From a virus, in the IMG/VR virus record IMGVR_UViG_3300020152_000029, positions 1-47,110 of that record: a DNA stretch of 47,110 nucleotides. One strand, given 5' to 3'. The position numbers and the translations under genes are program-made. The stretch's first letter is position 1; each line of letters starts with the position of its first letter. Below the pieces are notes generated by a model. The model was given only the letters and a program-made list of their open reading frames with translations, ran no database searches and was not told the DNA's origin. Positions 1-9,202 of the stretch are shown piece by piece.

Positions 1-3000
1 TGGCTTCACCCACCGCCTTCAGCATCACATCGCCGGATTCGTGACCCATGTTGTCGTTGACCCACTTCAGGGAATCGACATCCACGCTTACCTGAACAGG
101 CAGCTTTTCAGATTCGTCATAGGCGCGGCGGTTGCCGAGACCGGTCAAGTCATCGACCAGCAGCGCCTTGCGCATTTCCTCGGAAGACATCTGCTCGACA
201 CGCTTGCGCTGTTCGGTATTGGTGCGGCGGTCTGGTTCTGGAGCAGGATTTGTCAGTCCACGAATAGCATTATTCGCGGCAGCGTCATCCAGATCCATGT
301 AGTAGTAGTCTTCAACGGCCTCGTCAATCTGTGCCTCAGTAACGCCGGCCTTCACTGCCTGCGTGATTAGCTCACGGTCCAGACGGTCATACTTGTTGGC
401 GATTGCCATTTCCGGGTGGTCAATGGCGTTGTTGGCCATGAAGAATCCATACGAGAAACCCTCGGGCGTCGCGCTGCGTGCGTTCTTGGTTGCCAGACTC
501 TTGCCGCCGTACTTCTGGTGCATCTTGCTGCCCTCGGTAGGCTCAACCGGGGCAATAGGCAGGTCGGCATTGAATCGGCCCCACAGCAAGGTTTTCTTGG
601 TGTACGGGTCGCCAATATGATTCGGGTCGAATGACAGGCGCCATGGTGGCAAACTGCCCAATTCCTCGATACGGCCAACAGGGTTTTCAATCGCCCAGAT
701 GGCGGGCTTGAAGTGTTCAATGGTGGCCTGCGTCATGTGGACCAGCTTCACGCTGGCCGCGGTCCTGCCGTCCTTGTCCTTGGCCTTGAAGTGCCGGGCA
801 CCGCTTACCGCGAAGTCAGTACATGGGCATGCTGCGAGAATGGCATAGACATCATTGCCATCGAAGTGGCCGAACAGATCAGCGAAGTAGTCATGGCTGA
901 AGTTGTTGATGTCACCGATGTTGATTTCCTCACCGTTGACCTCGTTCATTTCCTCGGACTGGATATCAAAGCGATACACCTGATAACCAGCCTCTTCCCA
1001 AGGTTGTGACCACTTGCCGGTCAGGTCGAACAGCGACAGCACGATACGGTCACTATTGGCGCTGCGGCTCTTATCGTCCTTGCCCTGGGCCTTGGCATGC
1101 GCCTTCCACTCGGCAATGCGCGCCTTGGCTTCTTCCACGGTCATCCAGCCGTGGTCTTTGTGGTAGACCTTTACCTTGTCATTGAGGCGAACAATGTCGT
1201 TCTTGGCCGGCGCGTCGAACAGGTGGTGAACCTGCTCTCCACCCTCGAACATCGATTCGTGAGCCGCTTTGAACTCATTGACGATCTGACCTAGTTCGCG
1301 GTCATCAACGCCTAGGTCGGCATGCTCTGGGGCAGTGCTTTCCTTGGCTTTTATTGACTTGTTAATGCCTGCCAGATGCTCTTGAATAGGCACTGCCTCA
1401 TACTTGGCAGTATTGAGCGCATCCACCTTCTTCCGGTCGAAGGTTTCCATGACGACTTCGCCGGTTTCTTTGTTACTGATAACCCAACTGGATGAAGGCT
1501 TTACTTCTGAAGTAGGCTGACTGAACAGGTCACGCGCCCCACGCGCCGCGGCCTGATCAGCTGGCCGGTCACTGCCGGTCAGTACAAAATCATTAACTTG
1601 GGAATCTGCCTCGGCCTTCTTGCTTGCAGTCTCATCAGCCTTGCGCTGATCGGCCTTGGCTTGGTCGCGTGCGGCTAGGTCTTGTTGGCTTTGGGCCGAG
1701 AGGGTAAGTTCATCGCCTGCTGTCTGGACAGGAGGCGCACGAGTTTGAGGCGGCGTTCCTTCGGCATTGCCGCTATCTTCTGCATTGCCGGTGTCTGCAC
1801 CAGTTCCTTGGCTTTCGGCTGCAATTTCGATCTCTTCATTGAGTACCCTCGTGAGCTCTCTTTCAATTTCCGCCTGTGTCTTGCCGGCATTGGCGTCTGC
1901 TACCGTTACGTCTACCTGAGTAACAAACTCTGAACCGAAAATTCGGGTGGCTTCAGTGATGGCCAGATCAAGCGCAGCTTGCTCTTCATCGCTGAGCTCG
2001 TCGTACTCTGCATAATAAGCCTCTGACTTAGCCTGAGCAATGTTTTCAGTGCCTTCTGGGGTGTAGACATCAAACCCGCCCATAGCATCGGATAATGTGT
2101 CTCCGAATGCCGCAACCGTATCACCTACTGGATATCCAAGCTCCAGCAGCTCTTCGCGCATGGTATCCAGGTCTTTGCTGTTCGCCGAATTGTTGAAGCT
2201 GCGCATGATGCCGGAGCCGAATGACTTCATATCCTGCGGATCCAGACCCCATTCTTTCTTGGCCTGATCGAGATTGAGACCGCCGAGTTTGGCCATCGCA
2301 ACCAGAACATCATCCTTGGCGGTATTTACGCGTTTGTTCGCCTGAGCGCGTTCCTTGGCCAGACGACTTCGATTTTCCTTCGCCGCAAGCGCTTCCGGTG
2401 TATTGGTGGCCGCGTCCTGCAGTTGTGTCAACAAGTCATACAAAGACTCGTCACGCTTGAACATATTGGCCCAAGTCTTGAACTTGGATGCGCTGATGGG
2501 CTGACCGTCCATGAGCTTCTTGGCAGCGGCCAATGCGGCATCAAATGTACGTTCCTTGCCAAGCTGTGCAGCTGCGGCGCGACGTTTAACCAATGCCTCT
2601 ACGGTAGGGCGAAGGTCAAGCGATGGTGTTGGCGGAGAATCAGACTCGACAACAGGCTGCAAGAATGCTTTCTCGTCCTGCAGCATTTCCTTGAAGCGCG
2701 GCATCGGCACCGGCACAACACCACCCATGCCCTTCCAGTTCTTGTCGTAATTGCTTCGATACGCGGATTCAGCCTCTTCCTGGCTGGCATAGCCGATATA
2801 CACCTTTGGCTCATCGAACTGACCGGTAGCGGGATCGATCTGGTTCACCACGTAAACATCGCCGTCATAGTCTTCTGCTGTACCGGGCTTCACATTGACA
2901 TCGATATGTTCCTTGTCGGGTGCGCGAGCCTTCACGCCTTTGACATAGCCGTAGTGGCCATTCATCGTGCGCGACCATTCCTTGCCGGACTTATCCTTAC

Positions 3001-4432
3001 CAGAGCGGGTGCTGCCGTCCGGGTTCTCTACACTGATATTCAGACCGCCAACCTTGGCGCGGCCTACCTTGTAGTTACCTGCTTCCTTCTGGGCTGGCGT
3101 CGGTTCAGGAAGATCGTTCTGTGGAGATGTGGCGGCTTCATGCGCACCAGCTTCTAATGCATCGTTGGTGGAGTCTCCCGTTCCAGCAATCTGATTTTCC
3201 TCGCTGCCAGCTGCAGATGGTCCGGTAGAACCCTGACTTCCCCTGTCGGCGTCACTAGGGAGTAAAACGCTATCTCCTGTGCTTCTTGCAGGCTGATCAG
3301 CTTCAAGTCCACTGGTTTCTGTAGCCACTGCGGCAGGCTGTCCAGTTGTGCTGACATCTTGTTCCCCTCTCTTAATGCCGGCCGCTGCCTTGCGCGCTCC
3401 AATTTCTGCGTCCAGGGACTCGGTAAGAATCTCGAATTCGGTTTTTGGTGGAGCGCCGGTTGCTGTGGCTTGTTGAAGCAGTGCATCCTGATCAACAGCG
3501 GTAGCTGGCGCAGGTAGGTCGGCTGGCTGCGCTTGTTCCTCTGCCCTGCCGCGGAATGCACCGCCAGCGAATCCGCCCATGACTCCGCCAGTCAAGAGAC
3601 CCATGGCCGCGGCATTGTCTACTCCATCGAACATGGGGCGGTCCAGAGCGACATTGCTCCAGATCTGTTCCTGTACGGATTGCGGCAATTCCTCGAACAC
3701 ACCTTCAGATATGCCAGCTTCCAGAATGCGACGGCCAACGCCCTTCTTTGCCGCCTCTGCGGCTCCGCCGGCCATGATGGTATCGATATCATTGATGCCG
3801 AGTTTCTGTGCGAGCTTGCCGCCGGCTGCGCCGAGCACTGCGGTACCAACACCAGACCCTGCAGCGGCCAGGCTTTGCTTCGGAGTCAACAGACCGTCAT
3901 CGGTCTCCTGGCGGATTCCTTCAGCTGCAAGACCTGCACCCACTGCACCTTCACCAATGGCACCAGCAAGCACTGGAGACATGCCCGTAGCCGCCTTCAA
4001 GGCGCGAGCTGCCACACCCCCGGCACCCATGGCTGGCAACGATTCAACGACGGTATGAGCGATCGTGCTCGGGTTTTCTACCGCAGTCTTGACGGTATCA
4101 ATGAATCCATCAGCTTCGGCCACCTTGCGGTTGGCTTCTTTCTGTTCCGGGGAATAGTATTCATCGAGGAATTCTTTGGCCTGTTTCGGCTTGAAACCGA
4201 ACCCTTCTTCAGCCACCTTGCCGGCGACGCCACCGGTTGCTATATCTGCCAGACCTACAGCCATTTCAGGGACTGCAACGGCACCCTTCAATGCGGAGAT
4301 AGCGGTATCGCCTACGGCGCGGCGAACTACTCCGCTTTTCTCGTTATCCAGCGAGCCATCAAACGGTTTGAGTTGGGTTGTGGTGCTGACTTCAGGCGAA
4401 TCAAGCTCACCATCGAAAGGTTGAAGTGCCAA
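1..4432 (-). CDS. Giant polyvalent protein (InPase + DNA MTase-like + GGDEF-like), 3' end outside window
   Basis: The frame stays open for 1,477 codons and leaves the window without a stop, so the protein is partial. Domains in order: residues ~20-260 Gly/Ala-rich and helix-prone; ~453-586 a phage inorganic-pyrophosphatase-like (InPase) domain (GHYGYVKG at 492, EHIDVNV, FDEPKVYIGY); ~980-1020 a segment with TGEVVMETFD seen in many phage giant proteins; ~1128-1340 a cytosine-methyltransferase-like domain with ACPCTDFAVSGA (Cys1204) and IENPVGRI (~1248); from ~1420 the first half of a GGDEF-like fold, DDLTGLGNRR (1427) then DVDSLKWVNDNMGH. The start is TTG at 4432 with AGGAG 7 nt upstream. Polyvalent proteins are thought to be packaged and injected to protect or prime the incoming genome; that role is inferred here from domain make-up and from its place beside virion genes. 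Domain calls are by eye. Confidence 0.86.
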   Translation of the reverse strand, partial: MALQPFDGELDSPEVSTTTQLKPFDGSLDNEKSGVVRRAVGDTAISALKGAVAVPEMAVGLADIATGGVAGKVAEEGFGFKPKQAKEFLDEYYSPEQKEANRKVAEADGFIDTVKTAVENPSTIAHTVVESLPAMGAGGVAARALKAATGMSPVLAGAIGEGAVGAGLAAEGIRQETDDGLLTPKQSLAAAGSGVGTAVLGAAGGKLAQKLGINDIDTIMAGGAAEAAKKGVGRRILEAGISEGVFEELPQSVQEQIWSNVALDRPMFDGVDNAAAMGLLTGGVMGGFAGGAFRGRAEEQAQPADLPAPATAVDQDALLQQATATGAPPKTEFEILTESLDAEIGARKAAAGIKRGEQDVSTTGQPAAVATETSGLEADQPARSTGDSVLLPSDADRGSQGSTGPSAAGSEENQIAGTGDSTNDALEAGAHEAATSPQNDLPEPTPAQKEAGNYKVGRAKVGGLNISVENPDGSTRSGKDKSGKEWSRTMNGHYGYVKGVKARAPDKEHIDVNVKPGTAEDYDGDVYVVNQIDPATGQFDEPKVYIGYASQEEAESAYRSNYDKNWKGMGGVVPVPMPRFKEMLQDEKAFLQPVVESDSPPTPSLDLRPTVEALVKRRAAAAQLGKERTFDAALAAAKKLMDGQPISASKFKTWANMFKRDESLYDLLTQLQDAATNTPEALAAKENRSRLAKERAQANKRVNTAKDDVLVAMAKLGGLNLDQAKKEWGLDPQDMKSFGSGIMRSFNNSANSKDLDTMREELLELGYPVGDTVAAFGDTLSDAMGGFDVYTPEGTENIAQAKSEAYYAEYDELSDEEQAALDLAITEATRIFGSEFVTQVDVTVADANAGKTQAEIERELTRVLNEEIEIAAESQGTGADTGNAEDSGNAEGTPPQTRAPPVQTAGDELTLSAQSQQDLAARDQAKADQRKADETASKKAEADSQVNDFVLTGSDRPADQAAARGARDLFSQPTSEVKPSSSWVISNKETGEVVMETFDRKKVDALNTAKYEAVPIQEHLAGINKSIKAKESTAPEHADLGVDDRELGQIVNEFKAAHESMFEGGEQVHHLFDAPAKNDIVRLNDKVKVYHKDHGWMTVEEAKARIAEWKAHAKAQGKDDKSRSANSDRIVLSLFDLTGKWSQPWEEAGYQVYRFDIQSEEMNEVNGEEINIGDINNFSHDYFADLFGHFDGNDVYAILAACPCTDFAVSGARHFKAKDKDGRTAASVKLVHMTQATIEHFKPAIWAIENPVGRIEELGSLPPWRLSFDPNHIGDPYTKKTLLWGRFNADLPIAPVEPTEGSKMHQKYGGKSLATKNARSATPEGFSYGFFMANNAIDHPEMAIANKYDRLDRELITQAVKAGVTEAQIDEAVEDYYYMDLDDAAANNAIRGLTNPAPEPDRRTNTEQRKRVEQMSSEEMRKALLVDDLTGLGNRRAYDESEKLPVQVSVDVDSLKWVNDNMGHESGDVMLKAVGEA

Positions 4433-4456
4433 AATCTGTCTCCTAAAGAGAAAGCG

Positions 4457-4470
4457 ACGCCTCACGGCGT
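4457..4470 (-). repeat. Leader hairpin, copy 1 (GTGA loop)
   Basis: On the minus strand ACGCC-GTGA-GGCGT forms a 5-bp stem with a GNRA-type loop, 25 nt upstream of the polyvalent gene start and followed by CTTTCTCTTTAGGAG. It is one of five related intergenic hairpins in the late region. The spacing and the following pyrimidine-plus-SD stretch closely match the copy at 11660-11674. Confidence 0.55.
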
Positions 4471-4483
4471 TGCGTAGGTAGCC

Positions 4484-5563
4484 TTACTGAATAAAGCGCT
4501 TGCCGTTCGCATCCTCGAATACCGGACGGCCCTGTGATGTGCCTACATATTTCATGCCGGGCGGCGGAGTTGGTGTCTGTGTTGCTGCCGCCTGACCAGG
4601 CTGATTGGTAGCCTCGCCAGTTCTGGAATTGAATGCCCCCAGATATACCGGGTTGCCAACATCATCCTTGCCCATGATGGGCTGGAACTTATCAACCTGA
4701 GCCTTGCCGGTGATTGCAGCAATGGCTGCGGCTGCGGCTTCTTTCTTGGCAGGATCCGTTTCCTTCAGATACTCATCCTGCAGCGTAGCCAGCCGGGCAT
4801 TGAGCGCCAGTTCGCTTTCCTTGGCTTGTACCGTGACGGCACTTTCTGCATCTTCACGATCGGCAGTTCTAAACCGGTCAGCCACCTGGCTTTCAGTATT
4901 GAGCACGGAGTTCCTTGTCGCTTGCTCCTGATTGCCCATATCGGATAACGTCTTCGCCCGATTTGCGATACCGCGTGCTACCAGTGCGCGTCCAACAGAG
5001 TTTTCGCCGGCCGTGAGGCTTTGCCCCTCTGTAGTGACAGATGAGCCGACTTCACTATTCAACAAACGCTGGCTCTCTCCAACAAGCGCTTTTGCCTGCG
5101 CACCATATCCGTCCATAGCTTCAGAATTGGCTGCAACCTGCGGTGCCATGCTGGTACCAGTAGATTGACCACCCACACTGATTTCCTTGCCGGTTGCGTT
5201 ATCGATCACGACACCAGTACCTGCAGGCATATCGGTTGCGTAACGACGACGGGCGCCGGCGGCAACTGGAGTTGCTGGTGCTGGACTATTAGGCTGAGCA
5301 ACCATGTCGGATGCAACGGTCGTGGCCGATGCTGCTGGCTTCATTTCGGCGGCACTGGCCGACGGGATAATATCGGCGCTGCGCTTGGTACCTGCTCCAA
5401 AAATGGCCTCATTCACCGAACCAGGCATTTTGTAGGGTTCCGCGACTGGCCCTTTAGCTTTCACGCCACCCACACCAATGCTCGCGGCGGCGGCATTGGG
5501 CATGAAGCTGTTCGAGCCATCCAGAAACACCTTCTTTTTTGGTTCTTCGGTGACCGTAGCCAT
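4484..5563 (-). CDS. Ala/Thr-rich virion protein, possible ejection protein
   Basis: About 359 aa, rich in Ala, Thr, Ser and Gln, with no recognisable enzyme motif. The N-terminal half is low complexity and probably extended. The middle (~residues 190-285) is strongly helical, with charged heptad-like stretches. The C-terminus is compact, with PPPGMKYVGTSQGRPVF, resembling short C-terminal modules of phage structural proteins. Two ATGs are adjacent; the second (5563) lies 6 nt from AGGAG and is preferred, the first only 3 nt. It is in one transcription unit between the 340-aa virion protein and the polyvalent gene, a place where podoviruses keep internal or ejected proteins. Function is inferred from position and composition only. 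Confidence 0.8.
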   Translation of the reverse strand: MATVTEEPKKKVFLDGSNSFMPNAAAASIGVGGVKAKGPVAEPYKMPGSVNEAIFGAGTKRSADIIPSASAAEMKPAASATTVASDMVAQPNSPAPATPVAAGARRRYATDMPAGTGVVIDNATGKEISVGGQSTGTSMAPQVAANSEAMDGYGAQAKALVGESQRLLNSEVGSSVTTEGQSLTAGENSVGRALVARGIANRAKTLSDMGNQEQATRNSVLNTESQVADRFRTADREDAESAVTVQAKESELALNARLATLQDEYLKETDPAKKEAAAAAIAAITGKAQVDKFQPIMGKDDVGNPVYLGAFNSRTGEATNQPGQAAATQTPTPPPGMKYVGTSQGRPVFEDANGKRFIQ

Positions 5564-5578
5564 CATGTTCTCCTAGAT

Positions 5579-6601
5579 TTAAGGCGCAGCACTGAGGCTG
5601 ACCATAGTGTTGCGGGTAGCAAGGGCACCAGCGGCCACCTTGGCCAGTGTATCTGCTGCCTGAATAGCGGTATTTGCCTGCACCTTGGCGATATCAATTT
5701 CCGAATCCATCATGCTGCTACGACCCTTTACGAACAGGTCCCAATAGCGAGCCTGCACGTTCTGGTTTTCAAGGCCAACGGATGACCTCAGCTTTTCCTC
5801 GTTGATCTTGGCGCTGTAGAGGCTCACGGCGTTCTCATACAGACTGGATTTAGCAGCAAGGATGGTCTTGGCATAGTCCACGGCCTGATTCGGCTGCACC
5901 ATGGCAATCTTGATGAAGTCACCCAGGGCGGCAACGAAGCCGGTTCTCAACGCCACGGCCTGCTGAATGGCGAACTTGGTGTTTTCATTTGCGATGTCGA
6001 AAGCCTTGAGTGCGATTTCTCGATTGATGGTAGTGAGCCGCTTGCTGGTTTCCTGCTGGTTGGCGGAAAGGGTGTAGTTCAATACGCCATTCGGCATGGA
6101 GAATCCGCTGGCGGCACTAGCTTCCCTTACGGACTGCTCGTTGCGCAGCGCTTCCTGAATCTCTCGATCGCGTGCCCGGTCATACAAGGCATTCTCGACC
6201 TCGATCGGCACGAAGCGTCCGCTGGTGATGGTCTCCACAATCCAGTCATCGGACGTGCTTCTGATTGCCTCGGAGATATCTGGGAAGAAGGTGTCCAGGT
6301 AGTTCTGGATCTGTGGCTGGATGTCGTTGTTGAGCTGGCCAAAGGCATAATCGAAAGCCTCGCGGACGTCAGATGAATAATCCGTGGTCGGCATCAGCGG
6401 CTTGGTGAGCCTGCTGCTGTCTATGGTTACGTCATCAGGGTTATATCCTGCGATGGACCAGTCGACATGCAGCCCTGATACGGCTGCTGCGGCCTCATTT
6501 AGAGCAGTGTCGGTAGCAGCAAGTGCATTGTCAGCCAGCTGCTTCGCATCGGCATACGCTGAGGATGCTTCTGTTGCCAGGGTGTCGATTGTCGTAGCCA
6601 T
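5579..6601 (-). CDS. Helical virion protein, possible internal/ejection protein
   Basis: 340 aa, Ala-rich and almost wholly alpha-helical by composition, with long amphipathic runs at residues ~165-330 (NREIALKAFDIANENTKF and after) that could form coiled coils. The N-terminal ~50 residues are Ala/Asp-rich. I do not recognise a catalytic motif. A strong GGAGG stands 5 nt before the ATG. It is the first gene after the promoter at 6625-6666, and the next two genes (Ala-rich protein, polyvalent giant) follow with no terminator between. It could be an inner-core or tail-needle-type component; the family is not certain. Confidence 0.82.
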   Translation of the reverse strand: MATTIDTLATEASSAYADAKQLADNALAATDTALNEAAAAVSGLHVDWSIAGYNPDDVTIDSSRLTKPLMPTTDYSSDVREAFDYAFGQLNNDIQPQIQNYLDTFFPDISEAIRSTSDDWIVETITSGRFVPIEVENALYDRARDREIQEALRNEQSVREASAASGFSMPNGVLNYTLSANQQETSKRLTTINREIALKAFDIANENTKFAIQQAVALRTGFVAALGDFIKIAMVQPNQAVDYAKTILAAKSSLYENAVSLYSAKINEEKLRSSVGLENQNVQARYWDLFVKGRSSMMDSEIDIAKVQANTAIQAADTLAKVAAGALATRNTMVSLSAAP

Positions 6602-6624
6602 GCTCTACCTCCAGTGTTTCGAGG

Positions 6625-6666
6625 ATTTTATTACGCAATATCATGGCAAAACGGAAAACGGGAACG
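6625..6666 (-). promoter_or_regulatory. Late promoter, box type, for the 340-aa/polyvalent unit
   Basis: Read on the minus strand, the box CGTTCCCGTTTTCCG occupies 6666-6652 directly after the stop of the 844-aa gene. A -10-like TAAAAT follows at 6630-6625, 21 nt after the box. The predicted start is near 6618, leaving a leader of under 20 nt with GGAGG. The same box precedes -10 hexamers at three other late sites (17572-17612, 20119-20159, 20286-20326). Confidence 0.6.
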
Positions 6667-6667
6667 G

Positions 6668-9202
6668 TCAGCGGATAGCTTCTTTTACGGCTTTGTACAA
6701 CCTGATCGCTGGTGTTATAAACTCTGATGGAATATCCGGCGTCACTTCTTCCGCAGAAGCTCCAGCCATGAGCTTTTGAAGCTGCTTTGCTTGCTCCTTC
6801 ACGTCCGTCCACACAACTTTCCCTGCGATACATACACAGTTGGTCTCTTCGATCATGTCCCAATCCGTAATGTTGTCTATATATCTGGGCTGTAAGGTAT
6901 AGCGCGTGCCGTCTACCGTCACGGACGTAGGAGTAACTTCGTCGTTGTATTCAGATATTGAGTTATCTGTGATAGTGACCTTACCTTCGGAAACGAACTC
7001 GGTCCACGACACGAACGAGAATGTGCCGGTATCGTAGCTGTAACGGAATTTGGCATACCCTGACAACTTTAGTCTGGAGTACACGTCTGTATTCGTTTCA
7101 TGATCCAACGGGAACATGCCGCGATCATCGCCTTCTGTGGTGACGTATGACAGAGGGATCACCGTAACCACCTCTTTGTCGGCAAGTCGCGATGACAACC
7201 AGTTGGTCGAGGGGGTTTCGCCTTCCTCTACTTCAACCGGCGGGCTTGCAGCGATATAGTCGAGTAAAAACTGCGGAATGGTGGTAGCCACTTCGATCGC
7301 AGAGGGTGAGAATATGGACATCTGATCAAAACCATCCGGTAGATTTGGTGTACCTGTGATTTCGTCGGTTGCGTACCACCCGGTGTTTTTATATATGCCA
7401 GATATCTGCACTAGCATATTGCCGGTTGTCGCGTCAGATAGGAACCTGTTTACCCTATCGAATTGAGGCTGAGGGAGAATATCCTCACCTCGGGTGGCTT
7501 CCTGCAGAGTCGCGAAGTTAGGGAAATCTATATACTCATACTCGTCCCACTGCTTGGTCTCTGGAATGTCAAAATGGAGCCACTCGTCTATGTACTCTCG
7601 TCGTATCTGGCGGCCGTTTATAGTGTAGGTATACACCCCCGCATTCGGACCGGTATCTACGTCATACCTCATGGTTATTGTTACATTGGTTTCCTGTGTC
7701 TCAAGCAAGCCGGGGCCGAATTCATAATCAGGGTTAGTAATTTGCGGGCCCTCTACCCTAGAAAAGTTGATTATTTGCATAGGGTATTTACGTTTTAATA
7801 AAGCGCTGACCGGATGCTGCGTCTTAACGAAATATTCTATCTCTGGCGGTAGAAAACCGCTGCGCAAGTACATCAACTGCCCGTCAGAGCAGCGTTTGCG
7901 GCGTGCATGTTCGCGCTGTAACGCGACTGCTTGTGCTGCGTTCCAGTCAGATATCCACTGCTGCGCGGCTGAAGCCTGCCCTTCAAGCGAGTCAAGCCAC
8001 GCTGCATAGTCCGCGAAATACTGCGCAGGAAACGTGTATGTCTTGTACGTAATAGTCGGCGCTGCAGAAGTACCGTTACGCACTCCATAGTCAAGGGTTC
8101 CTTGCGCCAGATTCGTATTTCGCGTGCTTCCGTCGGGATTGTTGCTATGCGTTGGGGGTCCAGTATCGTTGATCGTTCTTGTGCCTGTATCTATAAAATA
8201 CGATTGCCCGTCGTACTCGAGATACAGTGTGTTTGTGGTAACTGTCCCCGCGCTCTCTGTTTCTAGCCTTGTAGTCGGAGCCTGCGGCGCAGTAGTTGTG
8301 CCGGGATACGGCGGCGGGTCCTGCGGGCTGTAACACACGTCGTCGGGGACGGAAAAAATAAGGTCGGGCCCTCGTACAACAGTGGATCCACCTGCGGTTT
8401 CCTCGTAAGTGAATAGCGGAGCGCGGTCCCCACCGCTGTACGGCATGTCGAAAAATGTAGGCACCCATACTTCCCCGGCAGACACTCCGGAGCGCACTTG
8501 CGGGACACTAGCCAACTCTGTGCCGTCAGTCATGAAGACCGCGGCGCGCTGGTTAGCGGCAGCCGTAAGCGCAGAGACAGCGGCTTCTATAGCCGCATCG
8601 AACGGTGTATTCCATGCCTCGTTATAGCTAGCGACACTCCAAAACGGGCTTTCTGGTGTACCGATATTAGTGTACGACGGGTCCTGTGTGAGCAGCGCGT
8701 ATGGAGTAGGTCGTGGGCCGGAAACAGCTGACGTGACAGCAGCAATGTTAATAGACCTGCGCACTGGGGCGCTTGGTTCCGAGGCAGTACCTCCGGACGA
8801 GGTAAATGAACTATCTACTCTACCTACCTCAACACCATTAACACGCGCGACAATTTGGCTCGTGTAGTTCCGAAACCCAACAATATTCCCTAGCTCTACG
8901 ATGTTTTCTTCTGTGAGTGTCACCGCTATCGACGCGCCCGCTGTCTCCACCAGTTCCACACCACGACAGAAGCAGCGCATGGCGACCTGCGCCCCATATC
9001 CGAAGTACATGCTTATATCGCCTTTGACGAAAGCGATATTCTTGTGTGGGTGGTATTCGACTTCCACTCCAGTAAGCTCGTCCACCTGGCGTATGGTGCC
9101 AAACTTCATTTCTCGGTGTTGTGCTGCCACCCGATAAGCGGATTCCCTCTCTTCTTCCGAAGGAACGCCACCAGTTACGCTGATGACATGCGGTAACGCC
9201 AT
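6668..9202 (-). CDS. Large virion protein of unknown fold (844 aa), probably tail
   Basis: 844 aa, rich in Thr, Ser, Tyr, Pro and Val, a beta-rich profile typical of tail or adhesion proteins, with no transmembrane or coiled-coil segment. Residues ~60-130 hold several short beta-strand-like repeats (EVGRVDSSF region). Residues ~300-370 are Pro/Thr-rich, a likely linker. The C-terminal end (QAKQLQKLMAGAS) is helical. The ATG overlaps the stop of the preceding gene (TGATG), so the two are probably translationally coupled. I do not recognise the family. A tail-spike or tail-hub role is possible from size and position, but no carbohydrate-lyase or peptidase motif is visible. Confidence 0.8.
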   Translation of the reverse strand: MALPHVISVTGGVPSEEERESAYRVAAQHREMKFGTIRQVDELTGVEVEYHPHKNIAFVKGDISMYFGYGAQVAMRCFCRGVELVETAGASIAVTLTEENIVELGNIVGFRNYTSQIVARVNGVEVGRVDSSFTSSGGTASEPSAPVRRSINIAAVTSAVSGPRPTPYALLTQDPSYTNIGTPESPFWSVASYNEAWNTPFDAAIEAAVSALTAAANQRAAVFMTDGTELASVPQVRSGVSAGEVWVPTFFDMPYSGGDRAPLFTYEETAGGSTVVRGPDLIFSVPDDVCYSPQDPPPYPGTTTAPQAPTTRLETESAGTVTTNTLYLEYDGQSYFIDTGTRTINDTGPPTHSNNPDGSTRNTNLAQGTLDYGVRNGTSAAPTITYKTYTFPAQYFADYAAWLDSLEGQASAAQQWISDWNAAQAVALQREHARRKRCSDGQLMYLRSGFLPPEIEYFVKTQHPVSALLKRKYPMQIINFSRVEGPQITNPDYEFGPGLLETQETNVTITMRYDVDTGPNAGVYTYTINGRQIRREYIDEWLHFDIPETKQWDEYEYIDFPNFATLQEATRGEDILPQPQFDRVNRFLSDATTGNMLVQISGIYKNTGWYATDEITGTPNLPDGFDQMSIFSPSAIEVATTIPQFLLDYIAASPPVEVEEGETPSTNWLSSRLADKEVVTVIPLSYVTTEGDDRGMFPLDHETNTDVYSRLKLSGYAKFRYSYDTGTFSFVSWTEFVSEGKVTITDNSISEYNDEVTPTSVTVDGTRYTLQPRYIDNITDWDMIEETNCVCIAGKVVWTDVKEQAKQLQKLMAGASAEEVTPDIPSEFITPAIRLYKAVKEAIR

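Noticed and set aside
2423-4477. Long open frames on the plus strand (2423-3157, 3533-4477)
   Set aside because: They are antisense to the polyvalent gene, lack ribosome sites, and their proteins have no coherent motif, while the minus frame has InPase and MTase motifs.
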